From: Frigidibacter sp.
GTDB taxonomy: Bacteria > Pseudomonadota > Alphaproteobacteria > Rhodobacterales > Rhodobacteraceae
Direction: 5' to 3'
Assembly (NCBI RefSeq): GCF_030695035.1
Contig: NZ_JAUYTT010000002.1
Coordinates: forward strand, 62,001 to 126,000
DNA length: 64,000 nucleotides
In this document: positions 41,736-51,036 of the stretch, piece by piece
How the letters are laid out: the number at the start of each line of letters is the position of its first letter
Position numbering within the stretch: the stretch's first letter is position 1
Program-made: the position numbers and the translations under genes
The notes under the pieces: model-generated
Databases searched by the model: none
Told to the model about the DNA's origin: nothing
Seen by the model: only the letters and a program-made list of their open reading frames with translations

Positions 41736-42506
41736 TCAGGCGGCAGTCCCGGCTTGGTCGGTTTCGGTCTGGTGCAGCACGGGGGCGAGCGTCTCCGCCA
41801 TCGCCTCCTGCGCGGCGGACGAGGCGATCAGGTCGTTGCGGATCTCCAGCATGACATTGGCAAGGCCGAGAGGCGAGGCCTGAAGGCGCAGGGTATGCGT
41901 CACCTCGTCGGCGGCGGAATAGGGCTGGTTCAGCTCGGCGCGCAGGCCCGTCTTGCGGGCGGCGGCGACGGTGGCGAGGGCCAGCGACGGATCGGCATCA
42001 TGGATCACGCCGAACTCCACACTGCGGGGGGTGCCGTGCCAGATCGGGGTGAAGCTGTGGACGGTCACGATAACCGGGGGACGGCCACGGGCCAGCCGCC
42101 GGGCGATTTCTGCCCGCAGCGCGGCGTGGAAGGGAAGGTAGATCGCTTCGGTCCGGGCCAGCCGGTCCGCGTCGGTCAGGCCCGCGTTGCCGGGAATGTC
42201 ATGGGTTTCGCTGCGGGCGGGCATTGCGCCAGCAGAGTGCGGCGGGCGGTTCAGGTCGTAGATCAGCCTTGAGACGCGGGCGGCCACCAGCGGCGCCCCC
42301 AGCCGCGCCGCAAGCCCGCGGGCAAGGCCAAGCGCGCCCGGATCCCAGGCGATATGGGCCAGCTGCTGCGCCTCGGTCAGGCCGAGGCTGCCGAAGGGCG
42401 CGGGGAAGGCGTTGGAGGCATGTTCGCAGACGATCAGGAACGGCCCCGCCGCACCCGGATTTTCCACGGTGACCACGTCTTCCGGCTGAAGCAGAGTTGC
42501 CGTCAT
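41736..42506 (-). CDS. N-formylglutamate amidohydrolase family protein
   Basis: A 256-residue Zn-dependent amidohydrolase. Motifs: LIVCEHASNAFP (metal His/Glu), AHIAWDPGALGLARGLA, RLIYDLNRPP and VTVHSFTPIWHGTPR. HutG2-type members cleave N-formylglutamate in histidine breakdown, but no hut gene is near, so an amide such as a gamma-glutamyl or N-acyl product is equally possible. It is the first gene of the operon and divergent from the RpiR regulator across 157 bp, so control by that regulator is likely. Confidence 0.85.
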   Translation of the reverse strand: MTATLLQPEDVVTVENPGAAGPFLIVCEHASNAFPAPFGSLGLTEAQQLAHIAWDPGALGLARGLAARLGAPLVAARVSRLIYDLNRPPHSAGAMPARSETHDIPGNAGLTDADRLARTEAIYLPFHAALRAEIARRLARGRPPVIVTVHSFTPIWHGTPRSVEFGVIHDADPSLALATVAAARKTGLRAELNQPYSAADEVTHTLRLQASPLGLANVMLEIRNDLIASSAAQEAMAETLAPVLHQTETDQAGTAA

Positions 42507-42663
42507 CCCACCATCCCAGTCGAGTCTTGCGCGATTCTTGCCCTTGTCGCCGGTGGAGGCTCACCGCCGAGTTGGTTTCTGTCAATATCATTTCAAAGTT
42601 CCGCGCTCTGTTACAAACTGTTCTTGGCCCCCTCGAGTCGGGCCGCAGCAGGGGGTGCCCGTT

Positions 42664-43533
42664 TTGGCGGCAGCAGTGACCATCGAAGAGCAGATCCGGG
42701 CCGCCTTTGACGGGCTGACCCGGGCTGAACGGCAATTGGCGAGCCATATCCAGCGCAACTATCCGGTCGCCGCGCTTGGGTCGATCACTGCGCTGGCGCG
42801 GGCGGCCGAGGTGTCTTCGCCGACAGTCGTGCGGTTGGCGCAGAAGCTGGGATTCAGGGGGTATCCCGATCTGCAATCCAGCCTGCGGGCAGAGCTGGAA
42901 GAGCGGCTGATCTCTCCGCTCGCCAAGCATGACCGTTGGGCGGGGGGCGTGCCGGACACCCATGTGTTGAACCGCTTTGCGGATGCGGTTCTGGGCAATC
43001 TGCAAGCGACGCTGGCGCAGATCGACCATGCCGAGTTCGACGCGGTGGCGGCGCTGATGGCCGACCCGCAGCGGCGGCTGTTTGCGATGGGCGGGCGCAT
43101 CACCCATGCGATGGCCGATTACTTCGTGACGCATATGAAGGTGATCCGGCCCGGGGTGACGCTGATCTCTGACATGTCGAACGCCTGGCCGCCGGCGCTG
43201 CTGGACATGGGGCCGGGGGACATCCTGCTGGCCTTCGATATCCGTCGCTATGAGAACGCGGTGCTGCAGGTCGTCGAGATGGCGGCGGAGCAAGGGGCAG
43301 AAGTGGTGCTGATCACCGACCCCTGGGTTTCGCCTGCCGCCGCCCATGCCCGCTACCGCTTTTCGGCGCAGGTGGAGGTGCCGTCCGCCTGGGATTCCAC
43401 CGTCGCCATTCAGGTGCTGGTGGAGACGCTGCTGGCGAGCGTGCAGAGCCTGACATGGGACAGCACCCAGACCCGGATGAAGCGGCTGGAAGAGCTTTAT
43501 GCCCGCTCGCGCTTTTTCCGGCGCGGAAAATAG
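42664..43533 (+). CDS. RpiR/MurR-family transcriptional regulator
   Basis: A 289-residue regulator with an N-terminal RpiR helix-turn-helix (TRAERQLASHIQRNYPVAALGSITALARAAEVSSPTVVRLAQKLGF, here shown only by key pieces: ALARAAEVSSPTVVRLA) and a C-terminal SIS sugar-phosphate-isomerase-type domain (~120-270). The best start is TTG 42664, preceded by AGGGGG at 8 nt; the longer frame has no such site. It sits between the divergent seven-gene operon and the dmm-tmm cluster and may control either or both. Confidence 0.82.
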   Translation: MAAAVTIEEQIRAAFDGLTRAERQLASHIQRNYPVAALGSITALARAAEVSSPTVVRLAQKLGFRGYPDLQSSLRAELEERLISPLAKHDRWAGGVPDTHVLNRFADAVLGNLQATLAQIDHAEFDAVAALMADPQRRLFAMGGRITHAMADYFVTHMKVIRPGVTLISDMSNAWPPALLDMGPGDILLAFDIRRYENAVLQVVEMAAEQGAEVVLITDPWVSPAAAHARYRFSAQVEVPSAWDSTVAIQVLVETLLASVQSLTWDSTQTRMKRLEELYARSRFFRRGK

Positions 43534-43738
43534 ACATCCAAGATACCGCGATTCGACGTTTTGGCCCGCTTCGGCCGCGTGCCGTTTCACTGCTGCCGCA
43601 ATTTTTCGCACTTGCCGAAGATTTCACGCCGCGCGTGCGAAAGCATCCCCGATGCTGGCCGAAACACTTGCGAGGCGCACCGCGCCACGCATAGTGAAGA
43701 AATAAATATTCCGCCTAATAAACACGACAGGGAACATG

Positions 43739-44866
43739 ATGGCTCTCAGCTGGCGTTTTTCGGCCCTTGCGGACCGGCACCGCGCTCTTGGCTCCAACCT
43801 TGAAGATTGGAGCGGGATGGGCACCGCCTGGACCTATGCCAAGGACATTCAGGACGAACATACCGCGATCCGCACCAAGGCCGGGCTGATGGATGTGTCG
43901 GGCCTGAAGAAGCTGCATCTGGTCGGCCCCCACGCGATTGCGGTGCTGGACTATGTCACCACGCGCAATATTGCCAAGGTCACGCCGGGCCGGTCGGTCT
44001 ATGCCTGCATCCTCAACGACAAGGGCTTCTTCACCGACGATTGCATCATCTACCGCACCGGGCCGAACGCCTTCATGGTCGTCCATGGATCGGGCACCGC
44101 GCATGAGGAGATCGTCAAGCAATGCGTTGGCCGCAACGTCGCTGTGCTGTTCGATGACGACCTGCACGACCTGTCGCTGCAAGGCCCCGTGGCGGTGGAT
44201 TTTCTGGCCAAGCATGTGCCGGGCATCCGCGATCTGAAATATTTCCACCACATGCAGACCACCCTGTTCGGCGCGCCGGTGATGATTTCGCGCACCGGAT
44301 ATACCGGCGAGCGGGGGTATGAGATTTTCGTGCGGGGGCAGGATGCGCCGCTGGTCTGGGACACGATTCTGGCGGAAGGGGCCGAGATGGGGATCATCCC
44401 CTGCTGCTTCTCGGTGCTCGATATGCTGCGGGTGGAAAGCTACCTGCTGTTCTACCCTTACGACAATTCGCAGATGTACCCCTTTGCCGATCAGGGCCCG
44501 GGCGACAGCCTGTGGGAACTGGGCCTCGACTTCACCGTCAGCCCGGGCAAGACCGGCTTCCGCGGGGCCGAGGAACATGCCCGGCTGAAGGGCAAGGAGC
44601 GGTTCAAGATCTACGGGCTGCTGCTGGAGGCGGAGGGGCCCTGCGATCTGGGGGATGCGGTGTTTGCCGGGGATACTCAGGTCGGCGTGGTGACCTGCCC
44701 GAGCTATTCGGCGATCACCAGGCAGTCGATGGCGATTGCCCGGCTGGAGGTGGGCTGCGCGGTGCACGGCACGCCGCTGACGGTCGGCGGCAAGGCGATC
44801 CCGGCTGTGGCGCACAAGCTACCCTTCGACGACCCCGAGAAGAAAAAGCGCACGGCGATCGGCTGA
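43739..44866 (+). CDS. dmmD: Dimethylamine monooxygenase, GcvT-like tetrahydrofolate-binding subunit
   Basis: A 375-residue aminomethyltransferase-fold protein. GcvT features: TKAGLMDVSGLKKLHLVGPHA near the N-terminus, SRTGYTGERGYEIF and PGKTGFRGAEE. It starts the cluster whose other members are the FeS/flavin, heme and small subunits of oxidative dimethylamine demethylase; in that complex the GcvT-like subunit receives formaldehyde and transfers it to tetrahydrofolate. ATG at 43739 is favoured over 43736 by spacing to AGGGA. The subunit letter follows the dmmDABC order described in marine Roseobacters. Confidence 0.82.
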   Translation: MALSWRFSALADRHRALGSNLEDWSGMGTAWTYAKDIQDEHTAIRTKAGLMDVSGLKKLHLVGPHAIAVLDYVTTRNIAKVTPGRSVYACILNDKGFFTDDCIIYRTGPNAFMVVHGSGTAHEEIVKQCVGRNVAVLFDDDLHDLSLQGPVAVDFLAKHVPGIRDLKYFHHMQTTLFGAPVMISRTGYTGERGYEIFVRGQDAPLVWDTILAEGAEMGIIPCCFSVLDMLRVESYLLFYPYDNSQMYPFADQGPGDSLWELGLDFTVSPGKTGFRGAEEHARLKGKERFKIYGLLLEAEGPCDLGDAVFAGDTQVGVVTCPSYSAITRQSMAIARLEVGCAVHGTPLTVGGKAIPAVAHKLPFDDPEKKKRTAIG

Positions 44867-44876
44867 GGGTGAAGCG

Positions 44877-45479
44877 ATGCAGATTGATGCCATCCGCAGC
44901 CGCCCGATCTATCCCGGGCTTGCCATCGCGCCGCTGGCCCGGCGCCACATCTTCGCGCTGGAAGGCGAGGGCGCGGGGGCCCTGCTGGACATTGCGGGCA
45001 GCCTGACGCCCGCGGTGCTGGGGCGCAGCCAGATCCTCTATGTCGCGCGCGGCTCGCTTGGGGTGGGCCATCACGGCGCGCTGCAGACGCTGGGGGCGGC
45101 ATTCTGGGCCGCGCCGACGGTGCAGCCACTGCTGGGGCGGCTGGATGTGGAGTTGTCGCGCTCGCACATGGGCACCCGGCTCTATCTGGCGGGGACCGAG
45201 GGGTTCATCGGGCAGGCGATGCAGGTGGCGGCGGCGCATGGGATCGATCCGGCCTCGGTCATCACCGAACATCGCGGCTCGCTCGCGCGGCGGGTGCAAT
45301 GCGTGCATTGCAAGGGCGTGACAGAGGGGGTGACCGCCTCGCCCTTCGTCTGCAGCCATTGCGGGCTGAGCCTGTTCGTCCGCGACCACTATTCCCGGCG
45401 GCTGGGGGCCTTTCAGGGCGTGAACATCGATGCCGAGGAACCGGGCGCCGTGCCCCCGCCCGAGGAGCTGTATCTGTGA
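44877..45479 (+). CDS. dmmA: Dimethylamine monooxygenase small subunit (DmmA family)
   Basis: A 200-residue protein with no enzyme fold I recognise. The C-terminus has two CxxC-type pairs, VQCVHCKGV and FVCSHCGLSL, a zinc-ribbon or rubredoxin-like knuckle, followed by DHYSRRLGAFQGVN. This arrangement is characteristic of the DmmA-like subunit of the dimethylamine monooxygenase complex. It begins 10 nt after dmmD and couples to dmmB by GTGA overlap. Assembly or electron-transfer role is inferred. Confidence 0.75.
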   Translation: MQIDAIRSRPIYPGLAIAPLARRHIFALEGEGAGALLDIAGSLTPAVLGRSQILYVARGSLGVGHHGALQTLGAAFWAAPTVQPLLGRLDVELSRSHMGTRLYLAGTEGFIGQAMQVAAAHGIDPASVITEHRGSLARRVQCVHCKGVTEGVTASPFVCSHCGLSLFVRDHYSRRLGAFQGVNIDAEEPGAVPPPEELYL

Positions 45480-46432
45480 AGGGTGATCTTCAGATGCGGG
45501 TGACCGCGCTTCATGACGAGGCCGCCGGCATCCGCCGGGTGCGGCTGGAGCCGGTGGATGGCGGGGCGCTGCCGGCCTTCTCGGGCGGCGCACATGTGGT
45601 GGTTGCGATGCAAGATGGCGGTGTCACCCGCCGCAACCCCTATTCGCTGTGCTGCGACCCGGACGACCGGACCGGCTATGAGATCGCGGTGGCCCGCGCC
45701 GCCACCTCGCGCGGGGGATCGGCCTTCATCCATGAGCGGCTGGCGGTGGGCGATGTGCTGGTGGTGGGCGCGCCGACCAACCTCTTCTCCCCCGATTGGC
45801 GAGCGAAGAAGCATATCATGGTGGCGGGCGGTATCGGCATCACCCCCTTCGTGGCGATGATGGCGCAATTCGCCCGGGCAGGGCTGGCCTTCGAGCTGCA
45901 TTACGCCGTGCGCTCGCGCGCCGCGGCGGCCTTTGCGGGGGTGTTGCAGGATCGCTATGGCCCGCGGGTGAAGATCTATGCCGCCGATGAGGGTGCGCGC
46001 CTGCCGCTGGCGGCGCTGGTGGAGAACCAGCCGCTTGGGACGCATCTCTACACTTGCGGGCCAGAGCGGCTGATGGGGGCGGTGCTGGACACCGCGCGCA
46101 ACGCGGGCTGGCCCGAACAGGCGCTGCATTCCGAGCATTTCATGGCCCCGCCCCCCGGAGACCCGTTCACCGTGACGCTGGCGGAGTCCGGCCGCGAAGT
46201 TGCCGTGGGCCCGGACCAGAGCCTGCTGGAGGCGCTGGAGGCGGCCGGGGTGAACCCGCGCTACCTCTGCCGCGGCGGCGTCTGTGGGGAATGCGCGACC
46301 AAGGTCGTCGAGTTCCGCGGCACCATCCTGCACGCCGACCATTTCCTGACGCCCGAGGAACGCGCCGAAAGCCGCACGATCATGATCTGCATGTCGCGGT
46401 TTTCCGGCGACCGGCTCGTGCTGAACCTTTGA
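45476..46432 (+). CDS. dmmB: Dimethylamine monooxygenase, flavin/ferredoxin reductase subunit
   Basis: A 318-residue ferredoxin-NAD(P)H reductase fused to a plant-type [2Fe-2S] domain. N-terminal flavin site NPYSLCCDP (RxYS-like), NAD-binding VAGGIGITPFVAM and YTCGPERLM are visible. The C-terminal cluster is CRGGVCGECATKV with a fourth Cys in MICMSR. It feeds NAD(P)H electrons to the heme subunit DmmC. The GTG start lies in the dmmA stop. Confidence 0.88.
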   Translation: MKGDLQMRVTALHDEAAGIRRVRLEPVDGGALPAFSGGAHVVVAMQDGGVTRRNPYSLCCDPDDRTGYEIAVARAATSRGGSAFIHERLAVGDVLVVGAPTNLFSPDWRAKKHIMVAGGIGITPFVAMMAQFARAGLAFELHYAVRSRAAAAFAGVLQDRYGPRVKIYAADEGARLPLAALVENQPLGTHLYTCGPERLMGAVLDTARNAGWPEQALHSEHFMAPPPGDPFTVTLAESGREVAVGPDQSLLEALEAAGVNPRYLCRGGVCGECATKVVEFRGTILHADHFLTPEERAESRTIMICMSRFSGDRLVLNL

Positions 46433-46445
46433 GGGAGACCCTGTG

Positions 46446-47513
46446 ATGGACACAGCCTATAGCGCGACGCACCGGCCCGAGACCTTCCGGGAAGAAACCT
46501 TCCGCGGCGATTTCTCCTATGCCAACAGCCCCGAGAACATTCGGCATTTCCCGTTTCCGTTCCATGAGGACCACTACCGCTATTCGGTGAATATCGAGCC
46601 GCATGTGCCTGGCCTGCCGGGTTCGGCCTTCGAGCACCTCATCGACGTGGATGAGCATTATGTAGCCGAAATGGCCGACCGGGCGCAGGTGCTGGCCGAG
46701 GATCCGCTGCGCTATCAGGCGCTGCCGCATATGATGCTGGCGCAATGGGATACGCTGGAACTGCTGATGGAGGAGCAGGCGCGGGCCTATCCGCATCTGT
46801 TCACGCTCACGCGGAACGGCGATCAGTGGCGCTGGATCAACCGGCCGCTGGGGATCGACGATACCTTCACCTTCGGCGATCGCTCGACCCTGCCGCGCGA
46901 GCCGCTGGACTATATCTGCCGGCAGACCCAAGGCGATATCGCGCTGATGGACCAGCGCGACGGCAACCTGTGGATGGATGCCGGGATGATCACCGCGCAG
47001 GCCGACTGGTCGCTGGATTTCGACGTGGGCATGAACTTCCACGAATGGCACGCACCGGTGCCGCTGGCCCCGCAGATGGGGGTGTTCGACAGGGCCTTGA
47101 AATACCTGCTGAATCTGCAACTGGGCAAGCCCGTGCGGCGGCTGAACTGGACGATGACGATCAACCCGCGGCTCGATACCAGCCCCGAGAACTACCCCAA
47201 ATGGGGGCCGGATCGGACCACGGTCACGCCCGAGAATGTGGGCCAGAAGGTCCATCTGCGGGTGGAACTGCAAAGCCTGTGGCGGCTGCCGCGGTCGAAC
47301 GGCATGCTGTTCGTGATCCGCGGCTACATGATGCGCATGGACGAGGTGGTGACGGTGCCGAAATGGGGTCGTCGCCTGCCGCGGGTGCTGGAGACGCTGC
47401 CCGAAGAACTGGCCACCTACAAGGGCCTCAGCCGATATCGCCAGACCACCATCGACTGGCTGAAACGCCATGATGACGGCGCGCCGACCTCGCCAGGGAT
47501 ATTCCCGGATTGA
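46446..47513 (+). CDS. dmmC: Dimethylamine monooxygenase heme subunit (DUF3445/HODM alpha type)
   Basis: A 355-residue protein of the heme-dependent oxidative N-demethylase family, whose PAS-like fold binds heme. Features: [14 protein letters not shown] near the N-terminus, [82 protein letters not shown] (the last quoted for position only, near residue 285). ATG 46446 is favoured by GAGGGAG at 8 nt over the GTG one codon earlier. It would hydroxylate dimethylamine to yield methylamine plus formaldehyde. Confidence 0.85.
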   Translation: MDTAYSATHRPETFREETFRGDFSYANSPENIRHFPFPFHEDHYRYSVNIEPHVPGLPGSAFEHLIDVDEHYVAEMADRAQVLAEDPLRYQALPHMMLAQWDTLELLMEEQARAYPHLFTLTRNGDQWRWINRPLGIDDTFTFGDRSTLPREPLDYICRQTQGDIALMDQRDGNLWMDAGMITAQADWSLDFDVGMNFHEWHAPVPLAPQMGVFDRALKYLLNLQLGKPVRRLNWTMTINPRLDTSPENYPKWGPDRTTVTPENVGQKVHLRVELQSLWRLPRSNGMLFVIRGYMMRMDEVVTVPKWGRRLPRVLETLPEELATYKGLSRYRQTTIDWLKRHDDGAPTSPGIFPD

Positions 47514-47553
47514 CGGGGACCGGCCAAGACAATCGACAACAGGGGACCAAAGC

Positions 47554-48888
47554 ATGAGAGTTGCAGTCATCGGGGCCGGCCCGTCCGGCCTTGCGCAGTT
47601 GCGCGCCTTCCAGTCCGCGGCCCAGAAGGGCGAGGAGATCCCCGAGGTGGTCTGCTTTGAAAAGCAGAGCGACTGGGGCGGGTTGTGGAACTACACCTGG
47701 CGCACCGGGCTCGATGAGCATGGCGAGCCGGTGCATTGCAGCATGTACCGCTATCTGTGGACCAATGGCCCCAAGGAAGGCCTTGAATTCGCAGACTATT
47801 CCTTCGAGGAACACTTCGGCAAGCAGATCGCCAGCTACCCCCCGCGGGCGGTGATGGTGGATTATATCGAGGGCCGGGTGAAGAAGGCCGGGGTGCGGGA
47901 CTGGATCCGCTTCTGCTCTCCCGTGCGCTGGGTGGCTTATGACGAAGGCACGGGGATGTTCACCGTGACGGCGCATGACCTGCTGAAGGACACGGTTTAT
48001 TCGGAGACCTTCGACCATGTGATCATCGCCTCGGGGCACTTCTCGGTGCCGAATGTGCCGGAATATCCGGGGTTTGGCAGTTTCAACGGCCGCATCCTGC
48101 ACGCGCATGACTTCCGCGATGCGCGGGAATTTTCGGGCAAGGATGTGCTGCTGATCGGGACGTCCTATTCTGCCGAGGATATCGGCTCGCAGCTGTGGAA
48201 GTATGGCGCGAAGTCGATCACCGTGTCGCACCGGACCGGGCCGATGGGCTATGACTGGCCGGAGAACTGGACAGAAGTTCCGCTTTTGCAAGGGGTTGAG
48301 GGGAACCGTGCGACGTTTGCGGATGGGACGACCAAGCAGGTGGACGCGATTATCCTGTGTACCGGGTACAAGCATCACTTCCCGTTCCTGCCCGATGATC
48401 TGCGGCTGAAGACGGCGAACCGGCTGGCGATTGCCGATCTTTACAAGGGTGTGGTCTGGGTGAAAAATCCCAAGCTGTTCTATCTTGGCATGCAAGATCA
48501 ATGGTTTACCTTCAACATGTTCGACGCGCAGGCCTGGTGGGTGCGCGACGCAATCCTGGGGAAAATTGCAATTCCAGGGGAGGACGAAAGGGCGGCGGAT
48601 GTCGTTTTGCGGGTGGCGGGGGAGGATGCGGGCAAGGACAGCCATGACGCGATCCATTATCAGGGCGATTACGTGAAGGAGCTGATCGCCGAGACCGATT
48701 ATCCCAGCTTCGATGTGGACGGCGCCTGCGAGGCCTTCTTTGAATGGAAGGATCATAAAGCCAATGATATCATGGCCTTCCGCAACCACTCCTATCGCTC
48801 GGTGATGACCGGGACGATGGCGGAGCCGCATCACACGCCCTGGAAGGATGCGCTGGACGATAGCCTCGAGGCCTACCTGCGGGGGTAA
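47554..48888 (+). CDS. tmm: Trimethylamine monooxygenase (flavin-containing)
   Basis: A 444-residue class B flavin monooxygenase that oxidises trimethylamine to its N-oxide. FAD site [20 protein letters not shown] site [18 protein letters not shown] motif near [11 protein letters not shown], and [17 protein letters not shown] match bacterial Tmm; [11 protein letters not shown] and [14 protein letters not shown] are Tmm-specific. It follows dmmC by 40 nt. The next enzyme, trimethylamine-oxide demethylase (Tdm), is absent from the window and would be elsewhere. The enzyme also oxidises dimethylsulfide. Confidence 0.95.
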   Translation: MRVAVIGAGPSGLAQLRAFQSAAQKGEEIPEVVCFEKQSDWGGLWNYTWRTGLDEHGEPVHCSMYRYLWTNGPKEGLEFADYSFEEHFGKQIASYPPRAVMVDYIEGRVKKAGVRDWIRFCSPVRWVAYDEGTGMFTVTAHDLLKDTVYSETFDHVIIASGHFSVPNVPEYPGFGSFNGRILHAHDFRDAREFSGKDVLLIGTSYSAEDIGSQLWKYGAKSITVSHRTGPMGYDWPENWTEVPLLQGVEGNRATFADGTTKQVDAIILCTGYKHHFPFLPDDLRLKTANRLAIADLYKGVVWVKNPKLFYLGMQDQWFTFNMFDAQAWWVRDAILGKIAIPGEDERAADVVLRVAGEDAGKDSHDAIHYQGDYVKELIAETDYPSFDVDGACEAFFEWKDHKANDIMAFRNHSYRSVMTGTMAEPHHTPWKDALDDSLEAYLRG

Positions 48889-48893
48889 GCGAG

Positions 48894-48919
48894 GGGGCCG
48901 CTCCGGGTGGGGCGGCCCC
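48894..48919 (+). terminator. Possible tmm terminator hairpin
   Basis: GGGGCCGC (48894-48901) pairs with GCGGCCCC (48912-48919), 5 nt after the tmm stop. No T-run follows, so efficiency is doubtful. Confidence 0.45.
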
Positions 48920-48931
48920 GATGTGAAAGGT

Positions 48932-48973
48932 ATGCAGAAACCATGCAGAAACCGTATGTATTGCATACATACG
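48932..48973. other. Tandem/palindrome motif, copy 2
   Basis: Two head-to-tail ATGCAGAAACC units (48932-48942, 48943-48953) run into a perfect palindrome CGTATGTAT-TGC-ATACATACG (48953-48961 with 48965-48973). This is an unusually A/T-rich patch for the region, between tmm and the next dehydrogenase gene, and resembles the motif at 13206-13236. A protein-binding site or mobile remnant is possible. Confidence 0.55.
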
Positions 48974-49071
48974 ATTTCGCCCTCCCCGGCGCTTGACGAG
49001 GCACCCATTCCGACCGACCTAAGGGCAATAGGCTGCGCGTTCTGTGCCGTCGCCGATCCGGAGGCTTGCCC

Positions 49072-50214
49072 ATGACCCCGCCGTTTTCCTTCCTGACCGC
49101 GACCGAGATCCGCTTTGGCCGCGGCACCGTGGAGGGGGCGGCGGAGTATGTTGCGCGGCAGGGGCGCAATGTGCTGGTGGTGCAGGGTGCCAGCGGCCAG
49201 CGCGCCGATCCGCTGATCCTGGCGCTGCAGCGGCTGGGAGTGGGGGTGAGCGTGTTCAGCTGTCCGCGCGAGCCCGACATCGCGCTGATCGAGGACGGGA
49301 TCCGGCTGGCGCGCGGCGCGGGTGTGCGGGCGGTGGTGGCGCTGGGCGGCGGCGCGGTGATTGATTGCGGCAAGGCCATTGCCGCGCTGGCCCCGGCGCC
49401 GCGGCCGATGCTGGACCATCTGGAGGTGGTGGGTCGCGGGCTGCCGCTGGATGCGCCGCCGCTGCCCTTCGTGGCGATCCCGACGACGGCGGGCACCGGC
49501 GCCGAGGTGACCAAGAACGCGGTGATCGCGGTGCCCGAAGCGCGGCGCAAGGTGTCCTTGCGCGATGCGCGGATGCTGCCGCTGTTGGCGATTGTGGATC
49601 CGGCGCTGACCGATGGCTGCCCGCGTAGCGTGACGCTGGCCAGCGGGCTGGATGCGGTGACGCAGGTGATCGAGCCTTACGTGTCGAATAAAGCGAACCG
49701 GCTGACGGATGCGCTGTGCCGCGATGCGATCCCGCTGGGGCTGCGGGCGCTGGCGCGGTTGATGGAGGGCGAGGATGCGGGGGCGCGCGACGATCTGGCC
49801 TGGGTGAGCTTGTGCGGTGGGTTGGCGCTGGCCAATGCGGGCCTTGGCGCGGTGCACGGGCTGGCGGGGCCGATCGGCGGGATGGCATCTGCGCCGCATG
49901 GGGCGGTGTGCGGCGCGCTGCTGCCGCATGTGCTGGCGGCGAACATTGCGCGGGCCGAGGGGGTCGCGGCGGAGCGGCTGGCCGAGGTGGCGGGGTGGAT
50001 TGCCGCGGCCTTGGGCGGAGCGCCGGGTGAGGCAGCGGAGACGCTGGCGGGCTGGTCGGCGGCGCAGGGGCTGCCGCGGCTGGGGAAGATGGGGATGGCG
50101 GCGGGCGATGTGCCCGAGGTGGCGGCGCTCGCGGCGGGGTCATCCTCGATGGCGGGGAACCCGGTTGCGCTGGACAGCGGCGCGCTGATCGGGGTGTTGC
50201 GCGCGGCGTTTTGA
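49072..50214 (+). CDS. Iron-containing alcohol dehydrogenase
   Basis: A 380-residue group III alcohol dehydrogenase, second copy. Cofactor loop GGGAVIDCGK, TTAGTGAEVTKNAVI, SGLDAVTQVIEPYVS (metal Asp), GAVHGLAGPIGG and HGAVCGALLPHV (metal His) are visible. GGAGG precedes the ATG. The C-terminus is short, and SSMAGNPVAL replaces the usual ending, close to maleylacetate reductase/lactaldehyde-like members. Placement 3' of tmm suggests use on a formaldehyde or other C1-derived intermediate, but no evidence fixes this. It is 183 bp from tmm with the palindrome motif between. Confidence 0.85.
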   Translation: MTPPFSFLTATEIRFGRGTVEGAAEYVARQGRNVLVVQGASGQRADPLILALQRLGVGVSVFSCPREPDIALIEDGIRLARGAGVRAVVALGGGAVIDCGKAIAALAPAPRPMLDHLEVVGRGLPLDAPPLPFVAIPTTAGTGAEVTKNAVIAVPEARRKVSLRDARMLPLLAIVDPALTDGCPRSVTLASGLDAVTQVIEPYVSNKANRLTDALCRDAIPLGLRALARLMEGEDAGARDDLAWVSLCGGLALANAGLGAVHGLAGPIGGMASAPHGAVCGALLPHVLAANIARAEGVAAERLAEVAGWIAAALGGAPGEAAETLAGWSAAQGLPRLGKMGMAAGDVPEVAALAAGSSSMAGNPVALDSGALIGVLRAAF

Positions 50215-50352
50215 GGGAGCGGGTGTCAGGTGCCAGAGAGTCTTGACCCCCGAGGGCATCCCTGCGCCCGACGTCAGCCGAAACCGACTCGCATTGCCTG
50301 AAGGTGGGGGTCGGCTTTGCGGGACTGTGCCGTCGTTCGACCGCCTCTATGG

Positions 50353-51036
50353 TTAAGCCTTCGCCGAAATAGACCGAGCGAGATGCTCCGATCTAAGCAA
50401 ATCCCTATTATCCTCCAAATTGCTTGCAAGCCGTGCGAGGTAATCACTATGTTTCATTAGCTTATCCAACTCATGCCGGAGCGGGCGTAACTGGACGATT
50501 CCGAATTTTGCTTCGTCGCGGCCCTGTGCGAAGTTATCTCGTCGTATCGCTTCTTTCGAGTTCTTCGTCAGGATAACTAGGGCATCTTGCTTGGGAACCT
50601 TGCGGACAACCCAGTGAGCAAACCCGTGCCTGTGCGTTCTATGCATCTCGAGAGTAGAAGCTGCCTTGCAAACACCTTCCGCGATATGGGGAGCTCCGGT
50701 CCATTCTGATGTACAGATTTTGAGGTGCAAAATTACATCGGAGTCATTCAAAGATGAGGCAAAGTCGGTTTCCTCCGCCTTGGTTATGAACCGCATAGCA
50801 TTAATAGTCGCCCGCGCATTAAAGTCGGCGGAACAGTAGACCTGAATGAATTTTCCGATGAACGCGAAGTCTGCGTCTCGGAGAAGCTCGGTTTTTTTAA
50901 GCCAGTTAGGATCGGATGTTAGCGCAGCCAACAAACCTTCTAGATTTGCGACTAAATCCTCGGAAGACCGAAAGTTGTTTCTGGCACTTGCTGCTCCCCG
51001 TATGCGATCCATAATACCTCGAACTATTTTGGTCAT
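50353..51036 (-). CDS. Orphan protein with HEPN-like R-x4-H motif, low-G+C islet
   Basis: A 227-residue protein with no recognised family. It is predicted mostly helical, without signal peptide or membrane helix. Residues 136-141 (RHGFAH) fit the R-x4-6-H catalytic motif of HEPN ribonucleases, and further pieces (VRKVPKQDALVILTKN, then PLRHELDKLMKHSDYL) look like paired helices. Codon use and base content are clearly A/T-richer than every neighbour, with rare codons such as ATA and TTA, pointing to recent acquisition. There is no antitoxin-like partner beside it. A lone immunity or defence gene is a guess. Confidence 0.6.
   Translation of the reverse strand: MTKIVRGIMDRIRGAASARNNFRSSEDLVANLEGLLAALTSDPNWLKKTELLRDADFAFIGKFIQVYCSADFNARATINAMRFITKAEETDFASSLNDSDVILHLKICTSEWTGAPHIAEGVCKAASTLEMHRTHRHGFAHWVVRKVPKQDALVILTKNSKEAIRRDNFAQGRDEAKFGIVQLRPLRHELDKLMKHSDYLARLASNLEDNRDLLRSEHLARSISAKA

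Noticed and set aside
47428-49929. 833-codon minus-strand frame
   Set aside because: Antisense to tmm and the Fe-alcohol dehydrogenase; composition rich in Arg, His and Gln with no domain.
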